The position numbers and the translations under genes were made by a program. From assembly GCF_910592395.1 (NCBI RefSeq), contig NC_088318.1, forward strand, positions 7,311,849 to 7,375,848: a stretch of DNA of 64,000 nucleotides, in the 5' to 3' direction. This document shows, one piece after another, positions 33,495-45,509 of the stretch. The notes under the pieces were generated by a model that searched no databases, was not told where the DNA came from, and worked only from the letters and a program-made list of their open reading frames with translations. How positions within the stretch are numbered: position 1 is the first letter of the stretch; the number at the start of each line of letters is the position of its first letter. This stretch comes from Lineus longissimus. Taxonomy: Eukaryota > Nemertea > Pilidiophora > Heteronemertea > Lineidae.

Positions 33495-34041
33495 GGGGAG
33501 TGCCTAATCTGAGAGCCAAGAGCCCAAGAGCCCAAGAGCCAAATAGCCCAAGAGCCCAAGAGCCACGAGTCACAACGTAATATGTCATCGCTCTTCACCG
33601 CCTGGAATTAATAGATGTGAAATTATGACTGGTCTCCTCTCCCACCCATACACTTTGCATAGGAAGTTTTGATTTCCTGAATCCCTTTCGGTTCTCATCA
33701 CCTACATAACAATGGAGGAGGAGGTGCTAGATTCTCCATGCATTTGAACTACTGTCTTGTTTAGAGTAGACCGAGGAAAGTGGCATGCCCAGCTTGCGAA
33801 AGCCTGATTTTTAACTTGCTACTGCCCCCAGCCCCTCCAAAGATCTATTGCCCCCCCCCCGGCGAAAAAGTTGAATAGGCTCGCAGCAGGCTCTTGTGAA
33901 TGACTAACTCATAACTGTCCCTTTAAGCCAAAGCCTAAAATTACAATGAGGTGCACGAAATTTGCAAGGAAGTCCTTCCTGGCTCGTGGCTCTTGGGCTC
34001 TTGGGCTCTTCGGCTCGTGGCTCTCAGATTAGGCACTCCCC
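33495..34041. mobile_element. Foldback element FB3 (GGGGAGTGCC tips, AAGAGCCC arrays)
   Basis: The tips GGGGAGTGCCTAATCTGAGAGCC and their complement are followed by arrays of AAGAGCCC (left) and GGGCTCTT (right), about 80 bp per arm, around a ~380-bp unique core with a poly-C run. GTGAACC flanks both ends (33488-33494 and 34042-34048). Repeat B at 26935-27090 shows the same locus sequence without the insert, so the insertion and its 7-bp duplication are well supported. No ORF. Confidence 0.85.
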
Positions 34042-34049
34042 GTGAACCG

Positions 34050-37000
34050 AGAGAGCTCTGTCCCAACGTGCGTTTTTCTGAATGGTCGGTGGCTTTGATG
34101 TTGAAACCATATCACTCTTCATTTGAAAGACTCTGCATTAGCTAACTGAGAATACGACTATTTTAAACCTTATTTGTGCTAATAAGCGAACATTAATCAC
34201 AAAATGTTATTCCGACTACAGCGCCCCTTCCAGTCAGTTGATAAACTATCGGCACCGCATTCACCCGCCAATGGTTGTGGTCGTCGGTACAAAACCCCCA
34301 GAAAGCTCACCACTTGTCGCCGTGGTTAGCCTGAGGAACGAGGCCGGTCAACTGCGTCCGGAGTGTAGAAAGAGTGGGCTTCCCTACTGTTGGTCCTTGA
34401 TTAAAGTGTGGTTCAATCGAAATTGATGACATTCAACACCACAAATATCAAAAGCACATACCGGTAATATAATATCTTGTCCCCCCATACACTCTAGTCT
34501 GGGAATTAAAAAATATTACACCTGAATCCACCCCCCCCCCCCTCAATGGCTTGATTATGCTATTTTAAGAATTTTGAACAATGCATTGATACCAGTGACA
34601 CGCCTGTTTTGAGATAGGCCTCTGACACATGTTAGACAGTTCAGCTACCCACTCCCGATACCCAATCTTTGATGAAGATCTTGGACAAAGGGCTTCATGT
34701 AAACTACTGGGAAGCTGATGTCCAGCAACATGATCGACTCCTTGATAGCCCATGCCCTGGGTGCCACTCCAGATACTTCAAATATTAACAGCTGCATGAT
34801 AGAACACTTTAAGACAGACTAGGTCATGCACTTTTCTTAATTTCACTTCATAATCAAGGGCTAGCTCTGACTAACACAGCACCGTTATGTCTCACCAGAC
34901 ATAACAACTCTCCATTGATGCAAATACATGTAACTCCCTATCAGACCTCTTTGCAGAATGTTCCTTCTCGCAAGCCCCAGGGGTGTCCCAACCTAAATAG
35001 ATTCTGGACTAAAATAGAATATGCTAATTACTAATCCCTTATCATGGCCTGTATACTGTTCAATACATATGACCTGTTGTGTGTTCTATACCTGCAGTAC
35101 TTACATGCAGAGACAACATTGTATGGTGAGTCACCATTACATGCATTGAAGGCTGGCTGATTTAAGGGCCAATGTCATGTTTCATAAGATAAAAGGGAAC
35201 AAAAGGAACCAAATGAGCTCAAAATGAATAACAATTCTGGATAAATATTGCAGAATGTTTTCCATATTTCTCCTGTTGATTTCTGTAAATTTTCCTCACT
35301 TCTGACTAATGAAAGGTAGCCCCATCTCAAGGGAATTTCTTCAAAATTCTATCAAACATATATTTCTCCATAAACGCTCCAGAATTTCAAAATTAATGCC
35401 CGTACTCTCTATAAATAGGGTGGTGCATTCTCAGTCTGTAACATATCTCTTTTGCCCTTGGTAGGAGAGTGAAGTCCTATATATGCTGTTTCATGAAATT
35501 TCAAAAAATCCATGGGTGTGATGTATCATGCAATCGAATTAAAACTATTTGACAGTAGCGGATTCAGAAATCTTCAGAAGGGGTGTGGATCAGTGAAGGT
35601 GCCATCTTGGAAACCAGGTTGGTACGAGGACCCTGACGAAGATAAATGTAAAACATGCGTTTATCCGGCCATTTCAGGGACCTGCTACACTTGGAGTGAG
35701 GATTGAAGTACTTTAAATTGTAGCTCTGAGGAAGAGGGGGGGGGGGGAGTTGTAGTTAATGCGCAACCCTCAAAATCAACCACTGCTTGATATTGGGCAT
35801 GACTAATCGACAATGTTTTATAGAACCCCAATACTGCACAAAATCATTGGCCTTGATGATTCCTCGCAGCAGGCAACTAAATACCAGTGTTGTCAAGGTC
35901 ACCAACTGGAACATTGAACTATCCACCCTTGTGAATGAATGTCGCCGAAGGGCTTGTAGTCTATTAAATTTAACTTCAACAGTGCATTTAAGACAACATA
36001 TATTTTCCAAAATATGATTTCTTTCTGTTTGTGCCTGATGTACAGACCCGCTTCTATCAACATCAATACCTATAATGCAAAATCTCCTGTCATTGCACTG
36101 AGTCCCAGGCAGTTTTTAAGGGCATTTTCAGAAAAGTGATCAGCTAATCATTGGCGCCACACGGGGGGATTAAAATGTTTTTGGTACCGTGCAATGCATT
36201 GAGTGAGTGCACGACGTGGCTGGATTCCAACATAAATATTTTAACAAAGGAGGACAATGAAAATGAAAGTAAAAAGATCTTTCGACAGTCACAGCACGGA
36301 TTGCACGAGAAATGATCTCGAGCATTCTCGTGCAATACATTTATTTTTATAGTGCACGCTCAGATCATGCGATAAATGTTTCATGCATCTTTCGCACATT
36401 TTTCTCAAAATAAACTCCGCAAAGTTATGAAGCGCAGTTGGAACTTTGCTTTCTTATAGCAGGCCTCTGGTGCACTGTCCGCAATTGTGGATGAATTTTG
36501 ATGGATTTTTGGGAGGTTTTTGTGGTCTTGCCTGCCGGGTCAATTCACTTAGTGTATATGATAAAGATTAGTACCGGTAGATAACAGCAATCACGTGAGT
36601 GCTATGACGAAGCGTCGAACTATTTTTGGGATGTTGATTGTTCACGCACACCAATTCAAACGAATATGCTAGGACATCATCCGCATAATGTGTTGCTCTC
36701 AGTTTGCGATTGTCATGTTTGGCGTTACCAACGACTTTTGGAACGAAAAAAAAGATTTTTTTGGCGTTGGCACCAACGTGTGCGTGGCATTTCTGACAAC
36801 TTTACCAGGGCCGAAAATCCCAAATTATGATCCCCGTTTATTTATGTACACATTTACACAGATAATATTCAGTGTGAATGTCTGTGTCTTATCAAGTGAG
36901 TAGTTGTCTTTGCGCAATGGGTATTCGCAGGGAGTTGAAACACGGTAAGGCGATTGTGTGTGTTATTTGCGCGCACCCAGTAAACGAGCAAACAGCAAAC

Positions 37001-37070
37001 CCAGCAAACATCTAAAGCGAAGAGCAAGCCGGGCTAAAATTTGCAACCAACTTGGACAAGAGGCAAACGC
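34050..37070. other. Intronic sequence with dispersed-repeat fragments, no gene
   Basis: It contains repeat B (to about 34130) and repeat A segment 2 (35757-35960), plus (C)n and (G)n runs at 34533-34542 and 35741-35748. A 64-codon Cys-containing frame at 35512-35706 (+) has no recognisable fold or splice sites. Confidence 0.45.
35757..35960. repeat. Dispersed repeat A, segment 2 copy
   Basis: It matches 236-430, including ATGCGCAACCCT, GACTAATCGACAATG and ATTGAACTATCCACC, at roughly 80-85 percent by eye. Confidence 0.75.
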
Positions 37071-37079
37071 TAACAATGG

Positions 37080-38900
37080 AGGGGGTTGAGCTAGATTACT
37101 CTAGGCTGGCCGCATAACTCCTGACAGACAAATCGAGGAGCTCCAACACCCTCATCAAACGACCCGAGAACGAACTGATCGACCTACGAAATCGTAAGAA
37201 CGGACTGCGTAAATACGCCTTTAAAGACCAAAACTCCAATGGTCTGTTTCTGAACTGCATCCGTGAAATCTCGAAATTAAAAAAGAAGATCGCAAAAACT
37301 CAATTCGAAAAGGATTTCTGGTGGATGAGTAAGTCAGTCGTTTCTCCATCAACGTCCTCGATCGCCCCCGTCCAGTCCAACAAAGCTGCAACTTTTGAAC
37401 ATTTCTGTCAACATTTGAACTCATTTCACCAACAATAATCCCGGAAAATTTCGTCGAAATCTGTCAATCACAACTCCGTTCAAAAACGACATGATCACGC
37501 TAAAAGATCTTTCGGATGCACTGAAAAGATCCAACCTCACATCTGCACCTGGTGAAGATCGCGTCACTTGCATCGCAAAGTCGAGATCTTTGGCTACGAA
37601 TAGTTGATTTCTTCAACCATGCCCTGGACACCGGAACGCCTCCTGAATCGTAGTCGTCCGCCAACATTAGCAGGATCCTAAGTCATATCGACCTCTTGCG
37701 TTGACGTCATGCCTGCCCCGACTCCTTCACAAGATTATCGCCATTGGCCTCATCGGCCACATCAGAGCCAACCACCTCACCGACGATACCATTCAAAAAT
37801 GATTCGTGCCAAATGCTAAACGGACCATTGATCATCCGATTTTTAGTCCAGGAAGTCACAGACCACGCCATCGAGGAGAACAGTACGTACGTGCTGCATC
37901 CCCTTGGACTTCAAGGACGCATTCGGGTGCATTTCTCATGATCTAGCCATAAACACCCTCAAATCTCTCGATCTGCCTCATAACTTTCGAATATTTATGC
38001 CAAATTCAACAAGGGGGTCATACAGGGGGACACGTTGAGCCCTCTTATATCCGTTTGGTGCCTGGAGCAAGTCCTCGGGATTTTTCTGCCGGAAGCTAGA
38101 ATTCACGCGTACGATTACAATGGTCAACATGTATATTTCCTTTCCTTTGCCGATGATACTATTCTGATTTTAACGGACCCTGATGCTCATCAATGATTGA
38201 TCGACCACTTTTGCGAACTCTCATCTAAAACATGACTCACCATTATGCCAAACAAGTGTGTTTCATTCATGTCAGAGGACGGTGTCATCAAGCCATTGGA
38301 AATTCACATCGGCGACGAGCTAACGAAATCGCTGTCAAAGATTCCGGAAAAATATCTCCGGCGAGCAATGGAAACCAATCTAGTCGTGAGGCCATCCAAA
38401 ATGATCTTCTGAAAATTCCGGGAGGGCATTAAAATCATAAACAAGGCAATATTTTTCAGGGGTAGGGGCGCATCGTAATTCTCGCCAACTTCTTTCTCCC
38501 ATCATTTCAGTTCCACTTCATGGCGCACGAAACAACAGCCGACAACTTACATCGCATTGACAAACTGGCGCGCAGATATTCACGTAAATGGTGTCAGAAT
38601 GACCCCGGGTAGGTAATAAGCACAACGACCACGAGGCCCCTTGTAAGGCCATCCATGCTCTACGACCTGGTCCAATCTCAGGCTTACGTACACAGGCTCT
38701 ATTATGACAAATCCGTGGTTTCCGCTGTCAATGAAAAACACGTTCGCGAAAACAATCCGCATATTGAAGCCGCATTAGGCGCAATTTTGAACACCCGAAC
38801 CTCAAATCCACCCTGCGCCACGTTAAACGCGGAAAAATAGGGGCCTTTCCGTTTGAACCTGCGAATCTCACCACGAACGAGTGTCCGGACTGGGAACCCT
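37080..38900 (+). pseudogene. Decayed non-LTR reverse transcriptase (LINE)
   Basis: Sense-strand patches in shifting frames give a LINE RT. They include IREISKLKKKIAKTQFEKDFWW (upstream helix), a PKSYRPLALTSCLPRLLHKII block (the RPI/L motif), and KFNKGVIQGDTLSPLISVWC (QGDxLSP). FLSFADDTILIL carries the FADD catalytic box, at about 38150. More than six frameshifts and stops are seen. No endonuclease domain or poly-A tail was identified. The clade is not certain. It is unrelated to the L2-like fragment at 2.2-4.1 kb. Confidence 0.75.
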
Positions 38901-39778
38901 CTTAGTGGCGCTATATTTCTGGAACAATCTGTAAGTAAGCCTCCCTTTATGTCAAGGGTGCGTTTTCCGAACGTTTCTATTTTGGCCTCGGTCAAATGTT
39001 ACTTTCGGAAGCTTGTACCGTATTTCACTATCTAATCCATTGCTGCGTGGTGTTTCCTATTACGATAAGCGCATTATCATGGGTCGACAACCCCCGGTCT
39101 TGGGTCATTATCGTGGCCTTCCACTTTACACCAGCGCCCTCTTTGCCGCGCTCCTTCCTAACTCACGGTTCCCAAGCTCCGATCCGCTATATATTCCAGT
39201 GGACCCTGCCATAGTCCTTGATGCCTAGGACCCGCTTCCCTCTTGCGCATACCCCACTCATTGCCAACCTTCATAATCCCCTTATACCCGCCACTGATAC
39301 TGAGCTCGTCCTACCTAATACGATTTTCGCGGGTGGATCACTTGTTCTTATCTAAGGTCAACTGTGTCATTGCCAACATTACACGTATGGTGTTTTGGAG
39401 TCTTCGTACTTCTGCTCGAACCTCCAGAAACTCAGCATCGCCACGTCCTACTGCATTGGTCTAATCCTGCATAATACGCCTTGCGATCGCCTGCTTGTCT
39501 GCATGCTTTGGATTCACGGTCTCCTGCCGTTTACCTTGTTCCATTTTGTCGACGGTAACTGTTAATCCTTCATGTCTTTGTCAGCAACTTGTTTTTGAAG
39601 CCTGCGCTCTGAGCGATTTTGCACTGTGAATATCAGTAGCCTGACTTCACCAAGGGATGCCAGGAACTCAAGAAGCGTTCGTCTCATCTCAATCGCACAG
39701 TCCCTGACAAACGATCTGGTGCATGGTTTTCCATCTGCAAACACGCATCACGGACTCATGCTTCTATCGCTGCCACTA

Positions 39779-40758
39779 TTAAGCTCGTAACATTGGCCGA
39801 GCTTTGTCATGCAGTCGCTTCAACTCTTCCATTTCACATCGCAGGTTCTCACACTCGGCACTACATTCTTCGTTATCCTGTTCTACCTCGTCATGTCTCT
39901 GTCTCTCGACTTCGGAGCACACTCTCAAAACACGTTGGGAACCTATGCCATATTTCCCGGCTATGACTCCTATGGAGAACCCACGATGGCACTTTGAAGC
40001 AATATCAAGGCGTTGGTGTGTACTTAGTTCTCTCGGCATCTTTGAAACTCCAGTCTCTAAATAGGAAATTCCAGGCACCGGAAAACACCCTTAAGTCCCT
40101 CCGAACTTCAATCGTGAACAGTGATAACCATGGCGCATCCTACTACAATTATCCCTCTTGGCTTTTCACTGGTATCTCGTGTTTCCTGTTCTTGTCTGGT
40201 TCGAACTCTAATGTCATCATCGTCCTGCTGCCTCTCAGTCGGCTTTAGCTCTTATCCAATCATGGGGTGGCTGGCCCGATATCGGGGGAGGTTGTCCCTG
40301 GTCACCACAGCAGATGTCCTGAACTGACTTCGTCTTCAGCCAGTCAAGAAACGTCTCCAGGATTGCTCTCGGGATTGTGAACACCTCGTACCATAAGCAC
40401 GACCCTTGGGACGATTTTCTGTCCCATCCTCTCTTGTTCATTTTTCTTGACAAGTCAACCTGAAGAAGCTGTGGTAGGTCTGAGCTCTAACTCCCCTGGT
40501 CTTCATCTCTTTCGCAAAGAGGATGACGAGAGCCGAATAAGTTGATGGCCCTTGTTGTCTTTCCGGAGCCTCCACCACATTAAGATAGCTCAGTCTGTCC
40601 ACTGACAACGGATCATCGGCCCTTGGTGCCTGGCGTTCTTCGTCATCATTCCTGCCACACCTGTGTTCAACCTCTGGCTGGTAACAAGCGTGGTCATTCG
40701 GTGTGTATAGAATTTCACCCTTGTCTCGCCACCAAGCTGGTCGGATTGGTTCTATCAC
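39779..40758 (-). pseudogene. SF1-type helicase-like relic with HTH/coiled-coil tail
   Basis: Minus-strand patches read: a LSYLN block where a Walker A would be expected but is garbled; TYHSFFRL; a WYEVFTIPRAILETFLDWL segment, where a helicase motif II Asp is replaced by Tyr; and VQDICCGDQGQPPPISGQ, a good match to SF1 motif III (GDxxQxPP). A separate frame at 40078-39779 encodes LSTHQRLDIASKCHRGFS plus a coiled coil. Frameshifts separate all parts. It lies directly downstream of the polymerase relic, so the two were probably one protein or operon-like unit of a large selfish element. Confidence 0.55.
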
Positions 40759-40828
40759 TTTATTCCCGTCCTCTAGATAGCACAGTAAACATGTCCCGTC
40801 TTGGCAGAAACCGCCTTCTCTCTTTTCT

Positions 40829-41640
40829 CTAAACGCCCTTTAAACCACTGAGGCGCTCAAGGGCGGTCGACCTGATATACAGCGAGTCAGTCGCTACCCT
40901 AACTGCCTTTGTTGCATCAAATCTCATCAGCATCACCATTAGATTGATGCGAGCATAGGCCAACATTGAGGCTCTCATGTGAGTGTACTGAGGCTGGCTT
41001 TCGTCATAGTATATCTTTCTTGCGCTCCCACAAGTGTCCCATACCAAGTAAGCCAACTCGCCCGGATCGGTGACCAGGGGTCAGCCAAACTCCCCCCATC
41101 GGCCTTTGACCCCTTGGTAAACTTGCCTATCACCGAGCATGCCTGATCTCTATCACTCAGTAATCAAACCTGTTCCTGTCTCCCTGAACTCACTATCACT
41201 TTTCTCCCTGGAGTGCTTCCCAAACCAATCCGGAATAAATGAATGACAATCTTCAACGAAAGCCCATTCCCTCGCCTTTGCGAACCTTGTCAATTCTGGC
41301 AAGGAGCCATTCACTGCCGCTCGTACCATTCTACTCCTCGGGTGGCCATACCTTTGGAAGTAGGGTTTACACTCTCCTTCGCACAGGAAACTCGCTAGAC
41401 TTCATATCAATGTTCACAATGTCGTCAACGTGATAGGCTTCTGCGTTCCATAGTCCCCCAATGGCCGTGTTCTGCACAGGCCATCTGAACATCTTCCAAA
41501 GCCTCGGTATGGGTTGACTTCCAACCATTTGTGTCCCTAGCAACTACAGCAGCGGCATGATTAATACCAAGAACTCTTTCTGCTAGCTCTTCCGGAGCAT
41601 CCGTCTGATCTCTACACGCTCTCGCAATCTGCTCATGCAT
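40829..41640 (-). pseudogene. B-family DNA polymerase-like relic
   Basis: Two patches survive. 41440-41390 gives DDIVNIDMKS, resembling polymerase motif A (an Asp in a conserved strand). 41056-40829 gives KIYYDESQPQYTHMRASML then AYARINLMVMLMRF and RVATDSLYIRSTAL. The latter resembles the region leading to the YxDTD-like motif C of protein-primed B-family polymerases (here ATDS). Stops and frame changes lie between. It may derive from a Polinton-like or other PolB-bearing element; I could not decide. It abuts pogo-like element 3. Confidence 0.55.
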
Positions 41641-41904
41641 CTCGGGTGTCCTGAATGATCGACAATATTGCAGGATGAATTTGTCAACCCCAATATCTTC
41701 TCTTGTCCACCCCCATAAGCCACACTGCTATGGGATCATCGGTTGATCTCCGGTTGAACCCTCGGTTGATCTCCGTTTTGCCTCTCAGACGTCCCCCTCG
41801 TAGGCCCCTACTTTTCTTGAGGAAGGAAAACGGAGCTCCTTGGGCCAGGCATGGCCGATGTGTACTATCATGTCCAGGAGTCTGGTACTTCCAACTATTG
41901 TATA

Positions 41905-44317
41905 TACTGTGGTTTCACTTTTATAACGTAGTGACCTTGACTGGTCTGAAGTATAAATTCTCCCAACTGATCAGTTTTCATAGGCATTACAACATGTGTA
42001 ATCACATCAGGGCAATGAAATGAATGCCAGCAGAGGTACACATTGACCCATTATTGAATAGTCCTCATAGTGAATCCATTTCAATCAGCATGACCCTTCT
42101 TTCTTCATTACTCTGAAACCTTATTACCAAAGGCAAAGGCTATTTTGGAATGCGTTTCATACCGCTGACATGTTTATTTCCACATCTTTTCAACTTTTGC
42201 TGATGTCCCCTCATAACCTTATTTGATTGTTTTAAACATGTTAAATGTCCAGTTATTCCAACATTAATCAGTCGTAATACTGGTGGTTTTTATCAACGTG
42301 TGCATGAAGCGGAACTTCTTGTGAAGTAACCTAAAAAAACGTCTGTCATGTAGGCTTTATGATTACATAATCAAAAAATTCAAACAAGATAAAAGCAGGT
42401 GCATTGGCACCACATGTTCCTCAGAACTCATCTGACACTGAACACTAAACATGTTGAAAATCGCTGCCTTATCCTTGCTGATCCTGGTGACAGCCATGCA
42501 TCAAGGTGAAGACGATGAAGCTGATGTAGCCGCAAATGGTATGCCCGACAACAATGATGAAGAAAATGCATTTGCAGACCAACGTGTTCCCCATCGACGC
42601 CAGAGTTATTCCATTGCGGAAAAAGTCAGTCGCCTGCTGGACTTCCATGGGTTACATCAACAGGGGAGGGTTCTTGATGCGGCAGAGTATGCACGAAATA
42701 ATCACATCCCATACCAGACGTTCCGCACTTGGTTGAATAATGAGGAATGGATTATTGAGCAGGACGACCAGAACCGGGGTCAACGCAGAAGAGTGAGAGA
42801 GGGCCATGGTGGTTTGTGGCCAACAGTTGAAAACCGCGTCCTAGGACGAGTTCAGAACACGAGAGGAAGAGGATTGCCTGTCTCGCTTGCTGATATCCAT
42901 GATTATGGCATCGAAGAATTCGATTACTATTGGGCAGAACTCCCTGAAAATGAACGAAATCAACTGGAAGTTCAAGAGCGGAAAGAGCACATTTCCATGC
43001 ATCAAATGGGTGGGTTAACAATTTCAAAAAACGCAAAGGATTATCCCATCGAAAACGGACAAAGAACTCGACGACGATACCAGACGATGCACCGCAACGT
43101 GTACATGAATTCATTGGTCGTGTGCGAAATTCAGTCAGAGAATTCAATGTGCAACAAATGGTTAACATGAATCAGACATTCGTACAGTTAGACTTTCCCC
43201 CTCTCTACACTTACAGTGCCAGGGGTGCACGGCAGATCGATGTGAAAACATCTTTGGGCAACCACAAGCTTGGCTGTTCAGTGTCCCCAGCAATCGGTAG
43301 CAATGGGGAAAAACTTCCAGCGCATGTGACCTTTCGGGAGGCTGGATTTGTCCGACAAATTAGAGCATTGCATGAAAACAATGAACTACCAGAAAACGCT
43401 GTTTTTTCCAGTTCTCGCACTGGTTGGGTGAACAATGAAGTGTTAATAGACTGGCAAGATCGTGTGCTATTTCCAAATGTCGCGGATCTTCAGGATGCTA
43501 TCTGTTCCAAAATGTTGATTGTGGACAGATTTCGTGCACACCTAAGTGAAGCATTCAGTATCCCAGTGATTAACCATGGCCTCCTATTAGACTACATCCC
43601 AGCAGGCTGCACTTCCCTGGTGCAGCCATTAGATTTAGTAGTCATGAGGCCGTTTAAGACGCTGGTCAGAAAATATTGGAAACAGTGGAAAGTCTTAAAC
43701 ACTGATGATGATGGTGTATCCCAACGGATTTCATTGTTAATTTTTTTGCAGATCATAAGCCGTGCCTGGGATGAGGTAGACCCTCATTCAGCAGAACATG
43801 CATTTGCTGTAGCAGGACTCACGGGTGAACAACAAGTTGTAGGCCTAAATGATTTTGTTCAAGTAGAGGGAGAAGAGCCAAATGATGACGATCTAGAGTT
43901 TTTTGACGAGCCACCTGCTACGGATGATGAATTTGAATTTGAGTAATTGATTGGTTTTTATTTCTCATTTTTCCGGGAGCAAACGGAGGAATGTTTGACC
44001 TTGTAAGTAATTTTTTCAGAAGTACAGTATATGTAATAAAATACAGAACCAAACGAAAATAAATTTCTACTTGGCCTATGTTCATGTTCATAGACGGAAA
44101 AGTGTCCTATTGCCATATTTCAATGACCTAAAACCAATTTGTCTGGTGTCATAATGATTTAAGAATGAATGAATACCGTGCACGGTCATCTGAATGCCTC
44201 AGTTATCCATTATAAGAGGGCCTATGCAATACATGAAAAGAATTACCGCTACAAGTTGGGAGAATTTATACTTCAGATCAGTGAAGGTCGCTATGTTATA
44301 AAAGTGAAACCACAGTA
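41905..44317 (+). mobile_element. Pogo-like DNA transposon 3, full length
   Basis: TIRs of about 67 bp start at 41907 (CTGTGGTTTCACTTTTATAA...TATAAATTCTCCCAACT). The inverted copy ends at 44315, with about five mismatches. TA flanks both ends. It encodes one broken transposase on +. Confidence 0.9.
42451..43946 (+). pseudogene. Pogo/jerky-type transposase 3 (first catalytic Asp is Asn)
   Basis: ATG at 42451 (context AACATGT) opens with a hydrophobic stretch (MLKIAALSLLILVTAM), then an acidic linker and a psq-type HTH (RRQSYSIAEKVSRLLDFHG). A CENP-B-like region follows (GGLWPTVENRVLGRV). A frameshift lies before 43122, and the CENP-B block around 43000-43100 is scrambled. The DDE core follows: NMNQTFVQLD, with Asn (43170-43172) where the catalytic Asp belongs; Asp in MLIVDRFRAH; Asp in QPLDLVVMRPFK. 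The C-terminus is acidic with DLEFFDEPP. At least one frameshift makes this copy dead. Confidence 0.85.
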
Positions 44318-44319
44318 CT

Positions 44320-44960
44320 ATCTTCGCTTGCAATGTCTCTCAGAATGATCTCTCTAAAAACTCTAAAAAACCCGTCTAATTGGTGAAAGAATAATTTATG
44401 CTCAGCTACCTTTGCTCAGGACTTCCAAAATAAAATTGCGAAAGCCTTTTTTTACAACACCGATCGTACACTGTGTGATATGATTGGAAAGTGTTTTTCT
44501 CGGCTTTCAACCCGTACTAACAGCATTTTGCTTTCGCCAATACGGAGTAGTTTACTTGCAAACTTTCCTAGGATGTTCCTAATTGTAATCCATAAAACAT
44601 TTTTCCTCTCTTATCTTTCAAATCCTGCAAAAATCCTAAATGTCAACTGATTTTGACGATCTAAACACCAACAGAAAGCTTGTTCTGATACACGCTGTTT
44701 CCCGCCTACTACACATGTGTAGCCCTATTAAACATAGAGCCGAAGGGAGATTCGGAAATGTAACGGATGTTATTTCGCACAGATTCAGGTGAAACCACTT
44801 GACTTGTTCAGAAATAGGTGTCACGGCTGCGCCCAGGTGGAAAGTTTGCACACTGCAGGTTTCGTTATGACTCGATACAAACCGTAAACAAGCGACGACA
44901 GTGATGGGATATGCGTTACCGTAGCAAGGCCTATCGATCAATGCCCTTCAACATACCAGT
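44320..44960. other. Intronic sequence, no gene
   Basis: No recognisable feature. The frame at 44941-44636 (-) has no motif. Confidence 0.4.
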
Positions 44961-44969
44961 CCTTGTCTC

Positions 44970-45507
44970 TCACGACATGGTCACAACTCCACCCCAGCAC
45001 CTTCCCTCTTTAATCCGGACAAACTTGTCCTCTATGACCCAATCATCCTCGTTGCGCTCGAGAAGAAACTTGAGCCTCAAGATGAAGTCGCTTTGGAGGA
45101 GCTGGTTAAGGATATTCGTGGTGCTTTCATCGGTCATCCAATTATCCAGGACCATAAGGCACCTATTCCATAGAGCTATACCCTATTCCATAGAGGTATA
45201 CGGTATACTACACTATACGCGAACAATGGCTTCACAAAGGGTGCATGACCATGAAACTATTGTTCGCGTATAGTATAGTATAGGGTATAGCTCTATGGAA
45301 TAGGTGCCTAACACGTAGGCGTATACCATATGCGACAGCCAGTTCGCCTATATTCACAGGGTCATCCTCCTCTTTTTGCAAGGTGGAGTAGACTACGTCG
45401 GCTCCGTCGCCCCTAAATTCTTCCTTTGCCTCTATTACATGAGCAACCCATTGCTCGCCCAAAGGTAACGTAACTTGGGTGGGGACTTTTTCGTCTATGT
45501 CAATCAT
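44970..45507 (-). pseudogene. Unknown acidic ORF of about 127 codons, split by a MITE
   Basis: ATG at 45507 (context AAAAATGATTG). The frame runs to a VAYGIRLRV segment at about 45312, meets the MITE, and continues on the other side as MVLDNWMTDESTTN, ending ...CWGGVVTMS at 44970. Removing the 151-bp insert and one TAA copy leaves a continuous frame across the junction with no indel. The protein is acidic with an amphipathic helical look (ILNQLLQSDFILRLKFLLE). I do not recognise it. No splice sites or neighbours explain it; it may be an exon or a retrocopy. Confidence 0.5.
45158..45308. mobile_element. 151-bp hairpin MITE with TAA duplication
   Basis: GGCACCTATTCCATAGAGCT at 45158 and its complement at 45308 are the tips of an inverted repeat with arms of about 55-65 bp. 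The arms include ACTATACGCGAACAAT near the loop. TAA flanks both sides (45155-45157 and 45309-45311), as expected for PIF/Harbinger-type insertion. Confidence 0.85.
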
Positions 45508-45509
45508 TT

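Noticed and set aside
35512-35706. 64-codon frame with several Cys residues
   Set aside because: No recognisable Cys spacing, no signal peptide and no flanking splice sites; next to dispersed repeat sequence.
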